56,754 nt of DNA from Desulfarculus sp. (lineage in GTDB: Bacteria; Desulfobacterota; Desulfarculia; Desulfarculales; Desulfarculaceae): assembly GCA_016218705.1 (NCBI GenBank), contig JACRDC010000093.1, forward strand, positions 1 through 56,754, in the 5' to 3' direction. The position numbers were made by a program, and so were the translations under genes. This document shows positions 37,256 through 48,346 of the stretch, piece after piece (position 1 is the first letter of the stretch; the number at the start of each line of letters is the position of its first letter). Below the pieces are notes generated by a model. That model did not search any database. It had not been told where the DNA came from and was given only the letters and a program-made list of their open reading frames with translations.

Positions 37256-38584
37256 ATGGCAGTGATGACTAAGGAGAGTGTGCTGAAGGCGGTCAAGGAC
37301 AACAACATCAAGTTCATCCGCCTGTGGTTCACCGACATTCTGGGCTTCCTCAAAAGCTTCGCCATCTCCCCCTCGGAGCTGGAAGGCGCCTTTGACGAGG
37401 GCATGGGCTTCGACGGCTCCTCCATCCAGGGCTTCTGCCGCATTGACGAGTCCGACATGGTGGCCAAGCCCGACGCCAGCACCTTCACCCTGCTGCCCTG
37501 GCGTCCCACCGAGGGCGGCGTGGCCCGCATGTTCTGCGACATCCTTAACCCCGACGGCACCCCCTACGAGGGCGACCCCCGCTACGTGCTCAAGCGCAAC
37601 CTGAAGAAGGCCGCCGACCTGGGCTACACCATGTACGTGGGTCCGGAGCTGGAGTTCTTCTACTTCAAGGACAACAAGGGCACCGAGTTCCTGGACTACG
37701 GCGGCTACTTCGATCTCACCCCCCTGGACGTGGCCTCCGACCTCAGGCGCGACACCATCCTGGCGCTGGAGAAGATGGGCATCGCCGTGGAGTACAGCCA
37801 CCACGAGGTGGCCCCCAGCCAGCACGAGATTGACCTGCGCTACCAGGAAGCCCTCAAGATGGCCGACGCGGCCATGACCTACCGCCTGACGGTCAAAGAG
37901 ATCGCCATGAAGCACGGCGTGTACGCCACCTTCATGCCCAAGCCCATCTTCGGCCAGAACGGCTCGGGCATGCACGTGCACCAGTCGCTGTTCAAGGGCA
38001 AGAAGAACGCCTTCTTCGACGCCAAGGACGAGTACAGCCTCTCGGCCCAGGGCAAGGCCTACATCGCCGGTCTGCTCAAGCACGCCCCGGAGATCAGCTC
38101 CATCGTGGCCCAGTGGGTCAACTCCTACAAGCGCCTGGTGCCTGGCTACGAGGCCCCGGCCTACATCGCCTGGGCGCGGCGCAACCGCTCCTGCCTGGTG
38201 CGCGTGCCCATGTACAAGCCCGGCAAGGAAGCCGCCACCCGCTGCGAGCTGCGCTGCCCCGACCCCGCGGCCAACCCCTACCTGACCTTCGCCGCCATGC
38301 TGGCCGCCGGCCTCAAGGGCATCCAGGAAAACTACACCCTGCCGACCCCCATCGAGGAGGACATCTTCGAGATGGGTCCCAAGGAGTTGAAGAAGCACAA
38401 GATCAACTCCATGCCCGGCAGCCTGGGCGAGGCCGTGGAGATCACCGCCAAGAGCTCCCTGGTCAAGGAGTGCCTGGGCGAGCACGTCTTCGAGCAGTTC
38501 GTGGAGAACAAGCGCATCGAGTGGGACAAGTTCCGCATCCACGTCAGCCAGTGGGAGCTGGACCGCTACCTCCCCATTCTGTGA
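37256..38584 (+). CDS. glnA: Glutamine synthetase, type I-alpha
   Basis: 442 residues from ATG 37256, with AAGGAGGA about eight bases upstream. Conserved motifs: MGFDGSSIQGF, YVGPELEFFYF, SHHEVAPSQHEIDLRY, FMPKPIFGQNGSGMHVHQSL, NSYKRLVPGYEAPAYIAWARRNRS and RCELRCPDPAANPYL. The C-terminal region (YTLPTPIEEDIFEMGPKEL) has no adenylylation-site Tyr, and the short length fits the GSI-alpha class, which is controlled by feedback rather than GlnE. It makes glutamine from glutamate, ammonia and ATP, supplying the split glutamate synthase encoded 4 kb upstream. Transcription appears sigma-54 dependent with two enhancer palindromes. Confidence 0.95.
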   Translation: MAVMTKESVLKAVKDNNIKFIRLWFTDILGFLKSFAISPSELEGAFDEGMGFDGSSIQGFCRIDESDMVAKPDASTFTLLPWRPTEGGVARMFCDILNPDGTPYEGDPRYVLKRNLKKAADLGYTMYVGPELEFFYFKDNKGTEFLDYGGYFDLTPLDVASDLRRDTILALEKMGIAVEYSHHEVAPSQHEIDLRYQEALKMADAAMTYRLTVKEIAMKHGVYATFMPKPIFGQNGSGMHVHQSLFKGKKNAFFDAKDEYSLSAQGKAYIAGLLKHAPEISSIVAQWVNSYKRLVPGYEAPAYIAWARRNRSCLVRVPMYKPGKEAATRCELRCPDPAANPYLTFAAMLAAGLKGIQENYTLPTPIEEDIFEMGPKELKKHKINSMPGSLGEAVEITAKSSLVKECLGEHVFEQFVENKRIEWDKFRIHVSQWELDRYLPIL

Positions 38585-38604
38585 GATAAAGCCAGCCAGT
38601 CGCC

Positions 38605-38637
38605 GACCGGCGGGGTTCGCCCCGCCGGTCGTTTTTT
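38605..38637 (+). terminator. Rho-independent terminator of glnA
   Basis: Stem GACCGGCGGGG / CCCCGCCGGTC with a TTCG tetraloop, followed by GTTTTTT. Textbook intrinsic terminator 20 bp after the stop codon. Confidence 0.93.
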
Positions 38638-38665
38638 GGCCAACCCGTGGCAGGGCTGCTCTATT

Positions 38666-38690
38666 CGGGGCGGGGTTTATTCCCGCCCGT
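38666..38690. repeat. GC-rich palindromic repeat, single copy
   Basis: Matches the copies at 22941 and 34091 apart from one central change (TTTATT before CCCGCCCG instead of TTTATC). It has no partner copy beside it here. Confidence 0.7.
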
Positions 38691-38714
38691 CTTAATGAGC
38701 TGCAAGGAAAAAAA

Positions 38715-38910
38715 CCAAGCGGTTCTTTTTTATGCCCCGCCTCGCCGCCCGGCCATACCGCGCCCCGCCGGTGCGGGGGCCTCACCGTTTAACCGCCTTC
38801 CACTGCGAGCCAGGAACGCATCGTCTCCCTGGTTTGGGCCGGCCGTAATTCTCGGTGCTCCTTCCGGCGATTAAGAATGGCCGGGCTAGAGGCGGGGCAC
38901 GGGGTCTGGG
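38715..38910. repeat. Inverted-pair intergenic element, copy A
   Basis: A unit with core ATGGCCGGGC, then a GCGGGRCAC-type block, occurs on the minus strand at 38758-38715 and on the plus strand at 38876-38910, separated by about 117 bp. The minus unit ends AAAAGAACCGCTT, as does the plus unit of the second element (47897-48100). Confidence 0.5.
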
Positions 38911-38987
38911 TGAAGAAAAGTACTGGACGCCGCTGGCCCCAGGATGCTCGGGCTGGGGCGAAGAATGGTCCTGGATCGCCCTGCAAT

Positions 38988-39127
38988 GGGAGCCGCCAGC
39001 CTCGGCCATGGCGACAGCTTCAACCGACCCGTATATGCCCAGCCCGGGGCACCGGGCTGGGAGCCGCCGGCCTCGGCCATGGCGATAGCCTCAACCGACC
39101 CGTTATCGCCCAGCCCAGGCACCGGGC
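38988..39127 (-). repeat. Two-hairpin dispersed element, tandem copies 1 and 2
   Basis: Copy 1 is 38988-39058, copy 2 is 39059-39127; both read on the minus strand. Each has hairpin 1 (AGCCCGG...CCGGGCT or AGCCCGG...CTGGGCT with one G-U pair), the conserved GGGC plus 12-base block ending CGGGTCG, and hairpin 2 closing with GGCGGCTCCC. The pair is about 87% identical. They lie 60 bp before trmI. Confidence 0.7.
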
Positions 39128-39186
39128 TTTGCCCTGCGGGGGGATTTGGGATATAACCCTGCCCTGAACCTCACGCGGGAGCCGTC

Positions 39187-40098
39187 ATGACCGATTCCAG
39201 CCACAACCTCAACTTCAGCGTGGGCGAGCCCATGCTCCTGGTGGACGAGCGCGACCGCGAGTACCTGGTGGTGGTGCCGCCGCCCGAGGGGCCACCGGCC
39301 CGGTTGCGCGGCGAGGCCTTCGCCAGCGAGATATTGTGCCAGCAACAGGACGGCGGGGTGCTGGTCAGCCCCCAGCGCAAGCGCTACCTGGTCTTGCGCC
39401 CCACCCTGGGCCAGATCGTGATGAACATGCCCCGCCAGGCCCAGGTCATCTATCCCAAGGACCTGGCGCTCTTGTTGATGTGGGGCGACGTGGCCCCCGG
39501 CCAGCGCGTGGTGGAGATCGGCTGCGGCCACGGCGCCCTGACCATGGCCCTGTTGCGCGCCCTGGGGCCGGAGGGGCGGCTCACCACCTATGACCTGCGC
39601 CGCGACCACCTCAACCGCACCCGCAAGAACATCGCCGCCTACCTGGGGCCTGAGTTTCTGGAGCGCTGGACCCCGGTGGTGGGCGACCCCAGCCAGGAGG
39701 GTGTTGCCGAGCAGGGTGTGGACCGCCTGTTCAGCGACGTGCCCGAGCCCTGGACCATGCTGGAGGCCGCCGCGGCCTGCCTGCACCCCGGCGGCATCTG
39801 GGCGGCCTACCTGCCCACGGTGTTGCAGATGGCCGAGCAGGTCAAGGGGCTCAACGGCCACCCGGCCTTTGGCCTGGCCCAGTGCTTCGAGGCCTTGCAA
39901 CGCTTCTGGCAGGTCAAGCCGCCCTCGGTGCGCCCCAAGCACAGCATGAGCGCCCACACCGGCTTCTTGGTCATGGGCCGGCGGCGCTACAAGCCGGCCC
40001 TGCCACCCGCCCAGGCGGCCCCGCTTCCCCAGACCGAGGCCGGGGCCTCGGCACCACCACCGGAAACCGGCCCCGCGCCAACCGGGGAGACGGCATGA
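39187..40098 (+). CDS. trmI: tRNA (adenine-N1)-methyltransferase, TrmI type
   Basis: 303 residues. The N-terminal small beta domain (about 1-75) precedes RQAQVIYPKDLALLLMWGDVAPGQRVVEIGCGHGALTMALLRALGPEGRLTTYDLRRDH, in which EIGCGHGALT is the SAM-binding motif I. DVPEPWTMLEAAAACLHPGG is the family's active-site region (usually DxPxPW). It would methylate A58 of tRNA using S-adenosylmethionine. A proline/alanine-rich tail of about 40 residues ends the protein and is probably unstructured. ATG 39187 has CGGGAG upstream. The next gene follows after 38 bp. Confidence 0.85.
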   Translation: MTDSSHNLNFSVGEPMLLVDERDREYLVVVPPPEGPPARLRGEAFASEILCQQQDGGVLVSPQRKRYLVLRPTLGQIVMNMPRQAQVIYPKDLALLLMWGDVAPGQRVVEIGCGHGALTMALLRALGPEGRLTTYDLRRDHLNRTRKNIAAYLGPEFLERWTPVVGDPSQEGVAEQGVDRLFSDVPEPWTMLEAAAACLHPGGIWAAYLPTVLQMAEQVKGLNGHPAFGLAQCFEALQRFWQVKPPSVRPKHSMSAHTGFLVMGRRRYKPALPPAQAAPLPQTEAGASAPPPETGPAPTGETA

Positions 40099-40136
40099 CG
40101 GTTGGCTTGTGCGGGCGGTTGTGCTAGATAGTAATT

Positions 40137-40568
40137 ATGGTTGTCTACGATCTGCAATGCGCCCAGGGCCATGCCTTCGAGGGCTGGTTCGAGGGGCTCG
40201 AGGACCTGGAAGGGCAGCTCCTGGCCAGGCTGGTTACCTGCCCGGTCTGCGGCCTGTCCAAGGTGAAAAGGGTGCCCTCGGGCTTTGGCATCGCCAAAAA
40301 GCGCGGCGGCGAGCCGGACCACGAGATGGCCGCCCGCCTGGTGGGCCAGGCCCTGCAACGCTATTTGCGCGAGAACTTCGACGACGTGGGCGCCGGGTTC
40401 GCCAGCGAGGCCCTCAAGATTCACTACGGGGTCTCCGAGGCGCGCAACATCCGCGGGGTCTCCACCCCCCAGGAGGAAGAGGTGCTCAAGTCCGAGGGCG
40501 TCAGCTTCTTCAAGGTCGGCGCCAGCCCTTCCTCCCCCCCGCCCGAGAGCGATTCCGAGGACGACTAG
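40137..40568 (+). CDS. DUF1178-family protein
   Basis: 143 residues with the family start MVVYDLQCAQGHAFEGWF and a CPVCG motif near residue 39, giving two cysteine positions that may bind zinc together with C8 and a nearby His. The middle is helical (MAARLVGQALQRYLRENFDDVG) and followed by the conserved ALKIHYGVSEARNIRGVSTPQEEEVLKSEGV. DUF1178 is a widespread proteobacterial family of unknown function. No ribosome binding site stands out. Likely co-transcribed with trmI. Confidence 0.85.
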   Translation: MVVYDLQCAQGHAFEGWFEGLEDLEGQLLARLVTCPVCGLSKVKRVPSGFGIAKKRGGEPDHEMAARLVGQALQRYLRENFDDVGAGFASEALKIHYGVSEARNIRGVSTPQEEEVLKSEGVSFFKVGASPSSPPPESDSEDD

Positions 40569-40859
40569 CCCCCCAACCAGTCCTCCCGCCGCGCCGAGTC
40601 CGCCCGGCGACAGGCCCCGCTTCCGCCTTCCCGGCAGGCCAGTTATTGCATATTGTGCATATATGTGAACATTTTCCGCTTGCGCGGCGGGTGGTATGTG
40701 GTATGCCCATAACTTTCCGGCCTTGGCGCGCGGCATCAGACAGCAGATTTGCGGCTGACGGTCCCCCAAGGAAATGCTAGCCTAGTACCAGCCTCGGGTA
40801 AAAGGCATATACGGCTGCCCGGGGCTCATCCAACCATTCGACATGCCCTGGAGGTCCCT

Positions 40860-41654
40860 ATGAAACGCGTCCTCATGCCCTGCCTGGTCCTGCTCCTCTG
40901 CCTGGGCCTGGCCCTGCCCGCCCTGGCCAGCGACGCCCCGGCCGGCAAACCCTCGCCCGACCAGGTCTTGCAGATGCTCAAAGACGGCAACGCCCGCTAC
41001 ATGGCCGGCAAGTCCACGGGCGAACACCGCGACCCGGCCCGCATGAAGCTTTCCGGGGAGTCAGACCAGGGCAAGTACGCCTATTGCACCATCCTTAGCT
41101 GCTCCGACTCCCGGGTGCCGGCCGAGCTTATCTTCGACGCCGGCATCATGGATGTCTTCGTGGTGCGCGTGGCCGGCAACGTGGCCAAGACCGACGAGAT
41201 CGGCACCATCGAGTACGGCTTGGCCCACGTGCACACACCCGTGCTGGTGGTCATGGGCCACACCGGCTGCGGCGCGGTCAACGCGGTCATCGCCGAGATG
41301 GAGGGGCACGGCCACGAGCTGGAGCGCAACATCCCGCCCCTGGTGGCCCCCATCGTGCCGGCGGTCAAGCGCGCCCAGTCCAAGCACCCCGAGAAGAAGG
41401 GCAAGGAACTGGCGCCCCTGGCCATCGAGGAGAACGTCTGGCAGGCCATCAGCAACCTGTTCATGGCCAGTCCGGCCACCCGCAACCTGGTCAAGGAGCA
41501 CAAGGTCAAGGTGGTGGGGGCCATGTACGACCTCAGCTCGGGCAAGGTCACCTTCCTGCCCGAGGCCAAGGTGGGCCAGATACTGACCCGCGTGGAGGCC
41601 TCTCCCAAGAAGGCCACCAATGTCATGTACGAGAAGCCGGCGGCCAAGAACTAG
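40860..41654 (+). CDS. Exported beta-class carbonic anhydrase
   Basis: 264 residues from ATG 40860, with TGGAGG five bases upstream. A signal peptide (MKRVLMPCLVLLLCLGLALPALAS, cleavage near residue 23) directs it to the periplasm. Zinc ligands and catalytic pair of a beta carbonic anhydrase are all present: C81, D83 and R85 in SCSDSRVP, H134 and C137 in GHTGCGAV. It interconverts CO2 and bicarbonate. Most beta enzymes are cytosolic, but exported ones are known. An insertion of about 20 residues (KRAQSKHPEKKGKELAPLA) follows the zinc site. Monocistronic, with an intrinsic terminator. Confidence 0.9.
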   Translation: MKRVLMPCLVLLLCLGLALPALASDAPAGKPSPDQVLQMLKDGNARYMAGKSTGEHRDPARMKLSGESDQGKYAYCTILSCSDSRVPAELIFDAGIMDVFVVRVAGNVAKTDEIGTIEYGLAHVHTPVLVVMGHTGCGAVNAVIAEMEGHGHELERNIPPLVAPIVPAVKRAQSKHPEKKGKELAPLAIEENVWQAISNLFMASPATRNLVKEHKVKVVGAMYDLSSGKVTFLPEAKVGQILTRVEASPKKATNVMYEKPAAKN

Positions 41655-41845
41655 CCGCCGTCTCTTTTGCCCCGCTTTTTGACCGCCCCCTGCGCCTTCT
41701 CCACGGCGCAGGGGGCGTTTTTAGCCACCAGCCGCCGCAATTTGGAGCAGTACAGGGCCGCGAAGGTCCGGCAGGAGCCGGCCCCGTCCACGCCCTCCTC
41801 CTGGGGAAAGCTGGCCTCTGGGCAGGAGAGATCGCACCAGCGCAT
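41651..41845 (-). CDS. Small cysteine-rich protein
   Basis: 64 residues starting MRWCDLSCPEASF with an AAGGA/GAGGAG ribosome binding site upstream. Cysteines at positions 4, 8, 25, 33 and 46 suggest a metal or Fe-S site. The tail is basic (KKRGKR). A conserved small protein of this pattern exists in related bacteria as far as I remember, but I can give no name. It is convergent with the carbonic anhydrase gene, and its last codons overlap the latter by four bases. The carbonic anhydrase terminator lies inside its coding sequence. Confidence 0.6.
   Translation of the reverse strand: MRWCDLSCPEASFPQEEGVDGAGSCRTFAALYCSKLRRLVAKNAPCAVEKAQGAVKKRGKRDGG
41685..41722 (+). terminator. Intrinsic terminator of the carbonic anhydrase gene
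   Basis: Stem GCCCCCTGCGCC (41685-41696) with GGCGCAGGGGGC (41705-41716), 8-base loop, then GTTTTT. It lies within the antisense small Cys gene (codons about 43-53). Confidence 0.85.
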
Positions 41846-42008
41846 GGTCCTTGCTCCTCGTGCTTGGCATGCCCCCCAGCCAGGACCATAACCGCCGGCC
41901 ACGCCACGGTCAACCCCGCCTGGATGATTGACAAAAACCCCCAAGACTGCTAGCCTCAACACCTAGTTTTCATTGACACATGGGCAGCTTTACCCAGGGC
42001 GGGCGGGC

Positions 42009-43259
42009 ATGCGCGGCGAGATCATCTGCATAGGCGACGAGCTCATCAGCGGCCGGGTGGCGGAGTCCAACTCCCGCTACGCAGCCGCCCGCCTATGGCC
42101 CCTGGATATCGGCCTGGCCTGGGTGGTGATGGTGGGCGACGACCCAGCGGCCATCCAGGAGGCCTTGGCCCAGGCCTGCGCCCGCGCTGATTACCTCATC
42201 GTCAGCGGCGGCCTGGGCACCACCGAGGACGACCTCACCGCGGCCCAGGCCGCCCGCTTCCTGGGGCTGGAGTTGGCGGAGCACCCCCAAAAGCTCCAGC
42301 AACTGGAGGACATGCTGCGCCCGCGCGGCCGTGATCTCACCCCCGAGATCAGGCGCATGGCCAGCATGCCCTCGGGCGCCCGCCCCCTGGACCCCCGTAG
42401 CGCCGGCTTCGCCCTGAATAGCGCCGACGGCCGGCCCCTCTACTTCCTGCCCGGGGTCCCGCTGGAGTTCCGGCGCATCATGGAGCACACGGTGCTGCCC
42501 GAGCTGGCGGCCCGGGCCGGGGCCGGGGTGGTGGCGCGCCGCGAGCTGCGTGTCTACGGCCTGCCCGAGAGCGAGGTGGGCCGCCGCCTGGCCGGCCTGA
42601 CCCAAAGCTTCTCCGGCGCCGGGCTGGGCTACTACCCGGTCTTCCCCGAGGTGCACCTCATCCTCAGCCAGCGCGCCGCCGGTCAAGAGGCCGCCAGCGC
42701 CGCCCTGGAGCCCCTGGAGGCCGAGGTGCGGCGCCGTCTGGAGGGCCATGTGGTGGCCCAAGGCGGGGCCAGCCTGGAACAGACCGTGGCCGCCCTGCTC
42801 AGCGGCCAGCACCTGACCCTGGCCTTGGCCGAGTCCTGCACCGGCGGGCTCATCGGCCACCGCCTGACCTCGGTGCCCGGGGCCAGCGACTTCCTGGAGC
42901 GCGGCCTGGTGGTCTACTCCAACCGGGCCAAGGCCGAGCTGCTGGATGTCAGCCCCGCCACCCTGGAAACCCACGGCGCGGTCAGCGCCCAGTGTGCCCA
43001 GGAGATGGCCCAGGGCGCGCGCCAGCGGGCCGGCGTGGACGTGGGCCTGGCCGTCACCGGCATCGCCGGTCCCACAGGCGGCAGCGAGCAGAAACCCGTG
43101 GGCACCGTGTTCTTCGGGCTGAGCCACGCTGGCGGCACCCAGACCCTCCAGCGGCGTTTTTACGGCGACCGCGCCATGGTCAAGGCCCAGGCCGCCGAGA
43201 CGGCCCTGGACCTGCTGCGCCGGTACCTGGAGGAGCATGCGCCTGTTCGTGGCTCTTGA
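42009..43259 (+). CDS. cinA: CinA-family protein (ADP-ribose pyrophosphatase/NMN deamidase)
   Basis: 416 residues from ATG 42009 (MRGEIICIGDELISG). The N-terminal MoaB/COG1058 domain shows SGGLGTTEDDLT and FLPGVPLEFRRIM. The C-terminal PncC-type NMN deamidase domain (about 260-416) has LALAESCTGGLIGHRLTSVPGASDFLERGLVVYSNRAK, AVSAQCAQEMAQGAR, and AVTGIAGPTGGSEQKPVGTVFFG. It recycles pyridine nucleotides. The start is preceded by GGGCGGGC, a weak site. Its 3' end overlaps thpR by 23 bases. The order cinA-thpR-recA is common in bacteria. Confidence 0.92.
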   Translation: MRGEIICIGDELISGRVAESNSRYAAARLWPLDIGLAWVVMVGDDPAAIQEALAQACARADYLIVSGGLGTTEDDLTAAQAARFLGLELAEHPQKLQQLEDMLRPRGRDLTPEIRRMASMPSGARPLDPRSAGFALNSADGRPLYFLPGVPLEFRRIMEHTVLPELAARAGAGVVARRELRVYGLPESEVGRRLAGLTQSFSGAGLGYYPVFPEVHLILSQRAAGQEAASAALEPLEAEVRRRLEGHVVAQGGASLEQTVAALLSGQHLTLALAESCTGGLIGHRLTSVPGASDFLERGLVVYSNRAKAELLDVSPATLETHGAVSAQCAQEMAQGARQRAGVDVGLAVTGIAGPTGGSEQKPVGTVFFGLSHAGGTQTLQRRFYGDRAMVKAQAAETALDLLRRYLEEHAPVRGS

Positions 43260-43812
43260 ACTGCCGCCGGAGGTGAAGCAGGCCGCGGCCCTGGTCACGG
43301 CCCAGCTCAAAAAGAGCGGCGCCGACGTCAAGTGGGTGGCCGGCGATAACCTGCACCTGACGCTCAAGTTCCTGGGCGAGGTGGCCCCGGAGGGCCTGGC
43401 GGGGCTCAAGGCCGCCCTGGCCCAGGCCCTGGCCGGGCGGGCGGCCCTGGATCTGGCCTTGGAGGGCTGCTGGGCCTTCCCCTCGCCCCAGCGGCCCCAG
43501 GTGGTCTGGCTGGGGCTCACGGGCCAGTTGGAGGCCCTGGCCGGCCTGGCCCAGGCCGTCCAGGCGGCGGTGGAGCCCCTGGGCTTCGCCCCCGAGGGCC
43601 GGGCCTTCCAGGCCCACCTGACCCTGGGGCGCCTGCGGCGCGGGCGGGGGCCATCGCCCTCGGCCCGGCCCCTGGCCCAGGCCTTGGCCGGCCTGGCCGG
43701 CTACCAGGGAGCGGAGTTCCTGGCCCGCCAGGTGGCCCTGATGGAGAGCACGCTCACTCCCCGGGGGCCTATATACCAGCCCCTGGCGATGTGGGAGCTG
43801 GCCAAAACCTAG
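43237..43812 (+). CDS. thpR: RNA 2',3'-cyclic phosphodiesterase (LigT/ThpR)
   Basis: 191 residues. The two HxT motifs of the 2H phosphoesterase superfamily are H40-L-T42 (NLHLTLKFLG) and H127-L-T129 (FQAHLTLGRL). N-terminus MRLFVALELP is typical. It opens 2',3'-cyclic phosphates at RNA ends; the physiological substrate is uncertain. It starts inside the end of cinA (23-base overlap), indicating translational coupling, and is followed by 226 bp of A+T-richer DNA before recA. Confidence 0.9.
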   Translation: MRLFVALELPPEVKQAAALVTAQLKKSGADVKWVAGDNLHLTLKFLGEVAPEGLAGLKAALAQALAGRAALDLALEGCWAFPSPQRPQVVWLGLTGQLEALAGLAQAVQAAVEPLGFAPEGRAFQAHLTLGRLRRGRGPSPSARPLAQALAGLAGYQGAEFLARQVALMESTLTPRGPIYQPLAMWELAKT

Positions 43813-44038
43813 CCAGTCTCAAATGACGGTTGCGTGCTAGCCAATAGTATAGTATCAATAATCTGCGGCGGCGCGCCGGGAGACAGGCCCCGGCCCAGAC
43901 GGCCAGAATATATGGCCCCCTGGCTTGGCGGCGCGCAAATAATACCCAGGCGGCCCTGGCTTGCGGGTAACATAGGGGCCGCCTGACAGCGAGCGTGCAA
44001 ACATGCCCGGGGCTCGCCCCGGCGGCGGGAGGATACCC

Positions 44039-45085
<1,047 letters not shown>

Positions 45086-45094
45086 GTATTTCAC

Positions 45095-45129
45095 GGCCGC
45101 CGGCTCACCACCGGCGGCCGGCCTCTTTA
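45095..45129 (+). terminator. Terminator between recA and alaS
   Basis: Stem GGCCGCCGG (45095-45103) with CCGGCGGCC (45111-45119), 7-base loop, followed by GGCCTCTTTATT. Weak T-tract, so partial read-through into alaS is possible. Confidence 0.7.
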
Positions 45130-45145
45130 TTAAAGGACCAACGAC

Positions 45146-47806
<2,661 letters not shown>

Positions 47807-47896
47807 CTCATACCATTTTAACAACGATCATTTGGTATTAGGTTGTTGCCCCTTGATCTGGGCATCCTCTGGCCGGCGGGTTTTGATTTTTGGCTG

Positions 47897-48100
47897 CCCA
47901 AGCCCCGTGTCCCGCTCTTAGCCCGGCCATTCCTAGGGCACCGGCAGGGGGCTGCTATGATCCAACCCGGCAAGGAATACGGGATACCTGCGGCCCCTGC
48001 CCACGCCAGGGCGGAGAGTCCACCCCGCGCCGGCACCCGCACAGGCAAAGCCAGTATGGCCGGGCGGCTCTAGCGGGACACAAAAAGAAACCGCTTAGGT
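47897..48100. repeat. Inverted-pair intergenic element, copy B
   Basis: Minus-strand unit at 47932-47897 and plus-strand unit at 48054-48100, each with the ATGGCCGGGC core and a GCGGGACAC block, separated by about 121 bp. Same layout and similar length as the element at 38715-38910, though the sequence between the units is only weakly alike. Confidence 0.5.
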
Positions 48101-48223
48101 ATTCTTGGGCCGCCTAAACTGCAAGGGCTGTACCCAGAGGAAATCTGACGAGAAAACCATACGTCTGATCTGAAATGCGTATCAAACCACCTCAGCCATT
48201 CTTGGGGGCGTGGAAAGCAAGAA

Positions 48224-48243
48224 GGGAGGGGTACCCCCCTCCC
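48224..48243. terminator. GC-rich hairpin
   Basis: GGGAGGGG (48224-48231) pairs with CCCCTCCC (48236-48243) around TACC. No T-tract. It may serve as a secondary end for bamD transcription. Confidence 0.35.
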
Positions 48244-48279
48244 CTACCGCCATGCCTGATAACGTGGCAAGCTGTCAGC

Positions 48280-48346
48280 GGGAGCCGCCAGCGGTTGCTG
48301 GCCGGCAGCCTAAACCGACCCGTGTATGCCCGCCCGGGCACCGGGC
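48280..48346 (-). repeat. Two-hairpin dispersed element, copy 3, abutting the bamD stop
   Basis: Read on the minus strand it begins at the base after the bamD TAG: hairpin 1 GCCCGG-TGC-CCGGGC, conserved GGGCATACACGGGTCG, then hairpin 2 (GCCAGC-AACC-GCTGGC core) ending GGCGGCTCCC. Layout matches copy 4 at the gltB-type stop. Confidence 0.7.

Larger units (their letters stand above)
38585..39186. other. Repeat-rich intergenic region between glnA and trmI
   Basis: About 600 bp without a supported gene. In order it holds the glnA terminator, a GC-rich palindromic repeat (38666-38690), a 196-bp inverted-pair element (38715-38910) and two tandem copies of the two-hairpin element (38988-39127). Short open frames here are explained by the repeats. 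No promoter for trmI was identified with confidence. Confidence 0.7.
47807..48346. other. Repeat-rich intergenic region between alaS and bamD
   Basis: About 540 bp without a supported gene. Just after alaS are four short blocks in the order ATACCA, AACAAC, TGGTAT, GTTGTT (47810-47847), a pseudoknot-type arrangement. A 204-bp inverted-pair element (47897-48100), a GGGAGGGG/CCCCTCCC hairpin (48224-48243) and the third copy of the two-hairpin element (48280-48346) follow. The rest shows nothing recognisable. Confidence 0.65.

Noticed and set aside
40804-40832. Possible decayed fifth copy of the two-hairpin element (GGCATATACGG followed by a CCCGGGG block)
   Set aside because: Only 11 bases match the conserved block, CGGGTCG is lost and hairpin 1 is missing.
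41667-41891. Small plus-strand open frame after the carbonic anhydrase gene
   Set aside because: It contains the terminator hairpin and lacks a ribosome binding site; the minus-strand Cys-rich frame is better supported.
43813-44038. LexA/SOS box upstream of recA
   Set aside because: No convincing palindrome of the known deltaproteobacterial or enterobacterial types was seen; only a weak sigma-70-like promoter.
47807-48346. Known structured RNA (tRNA, 6S, tmRNA, RNase P, SRP) after alaS
   Set aside because: No cloverleaf, T-loop or family core sequence could be recognised; the structure seen is explained by dispersed repeats.
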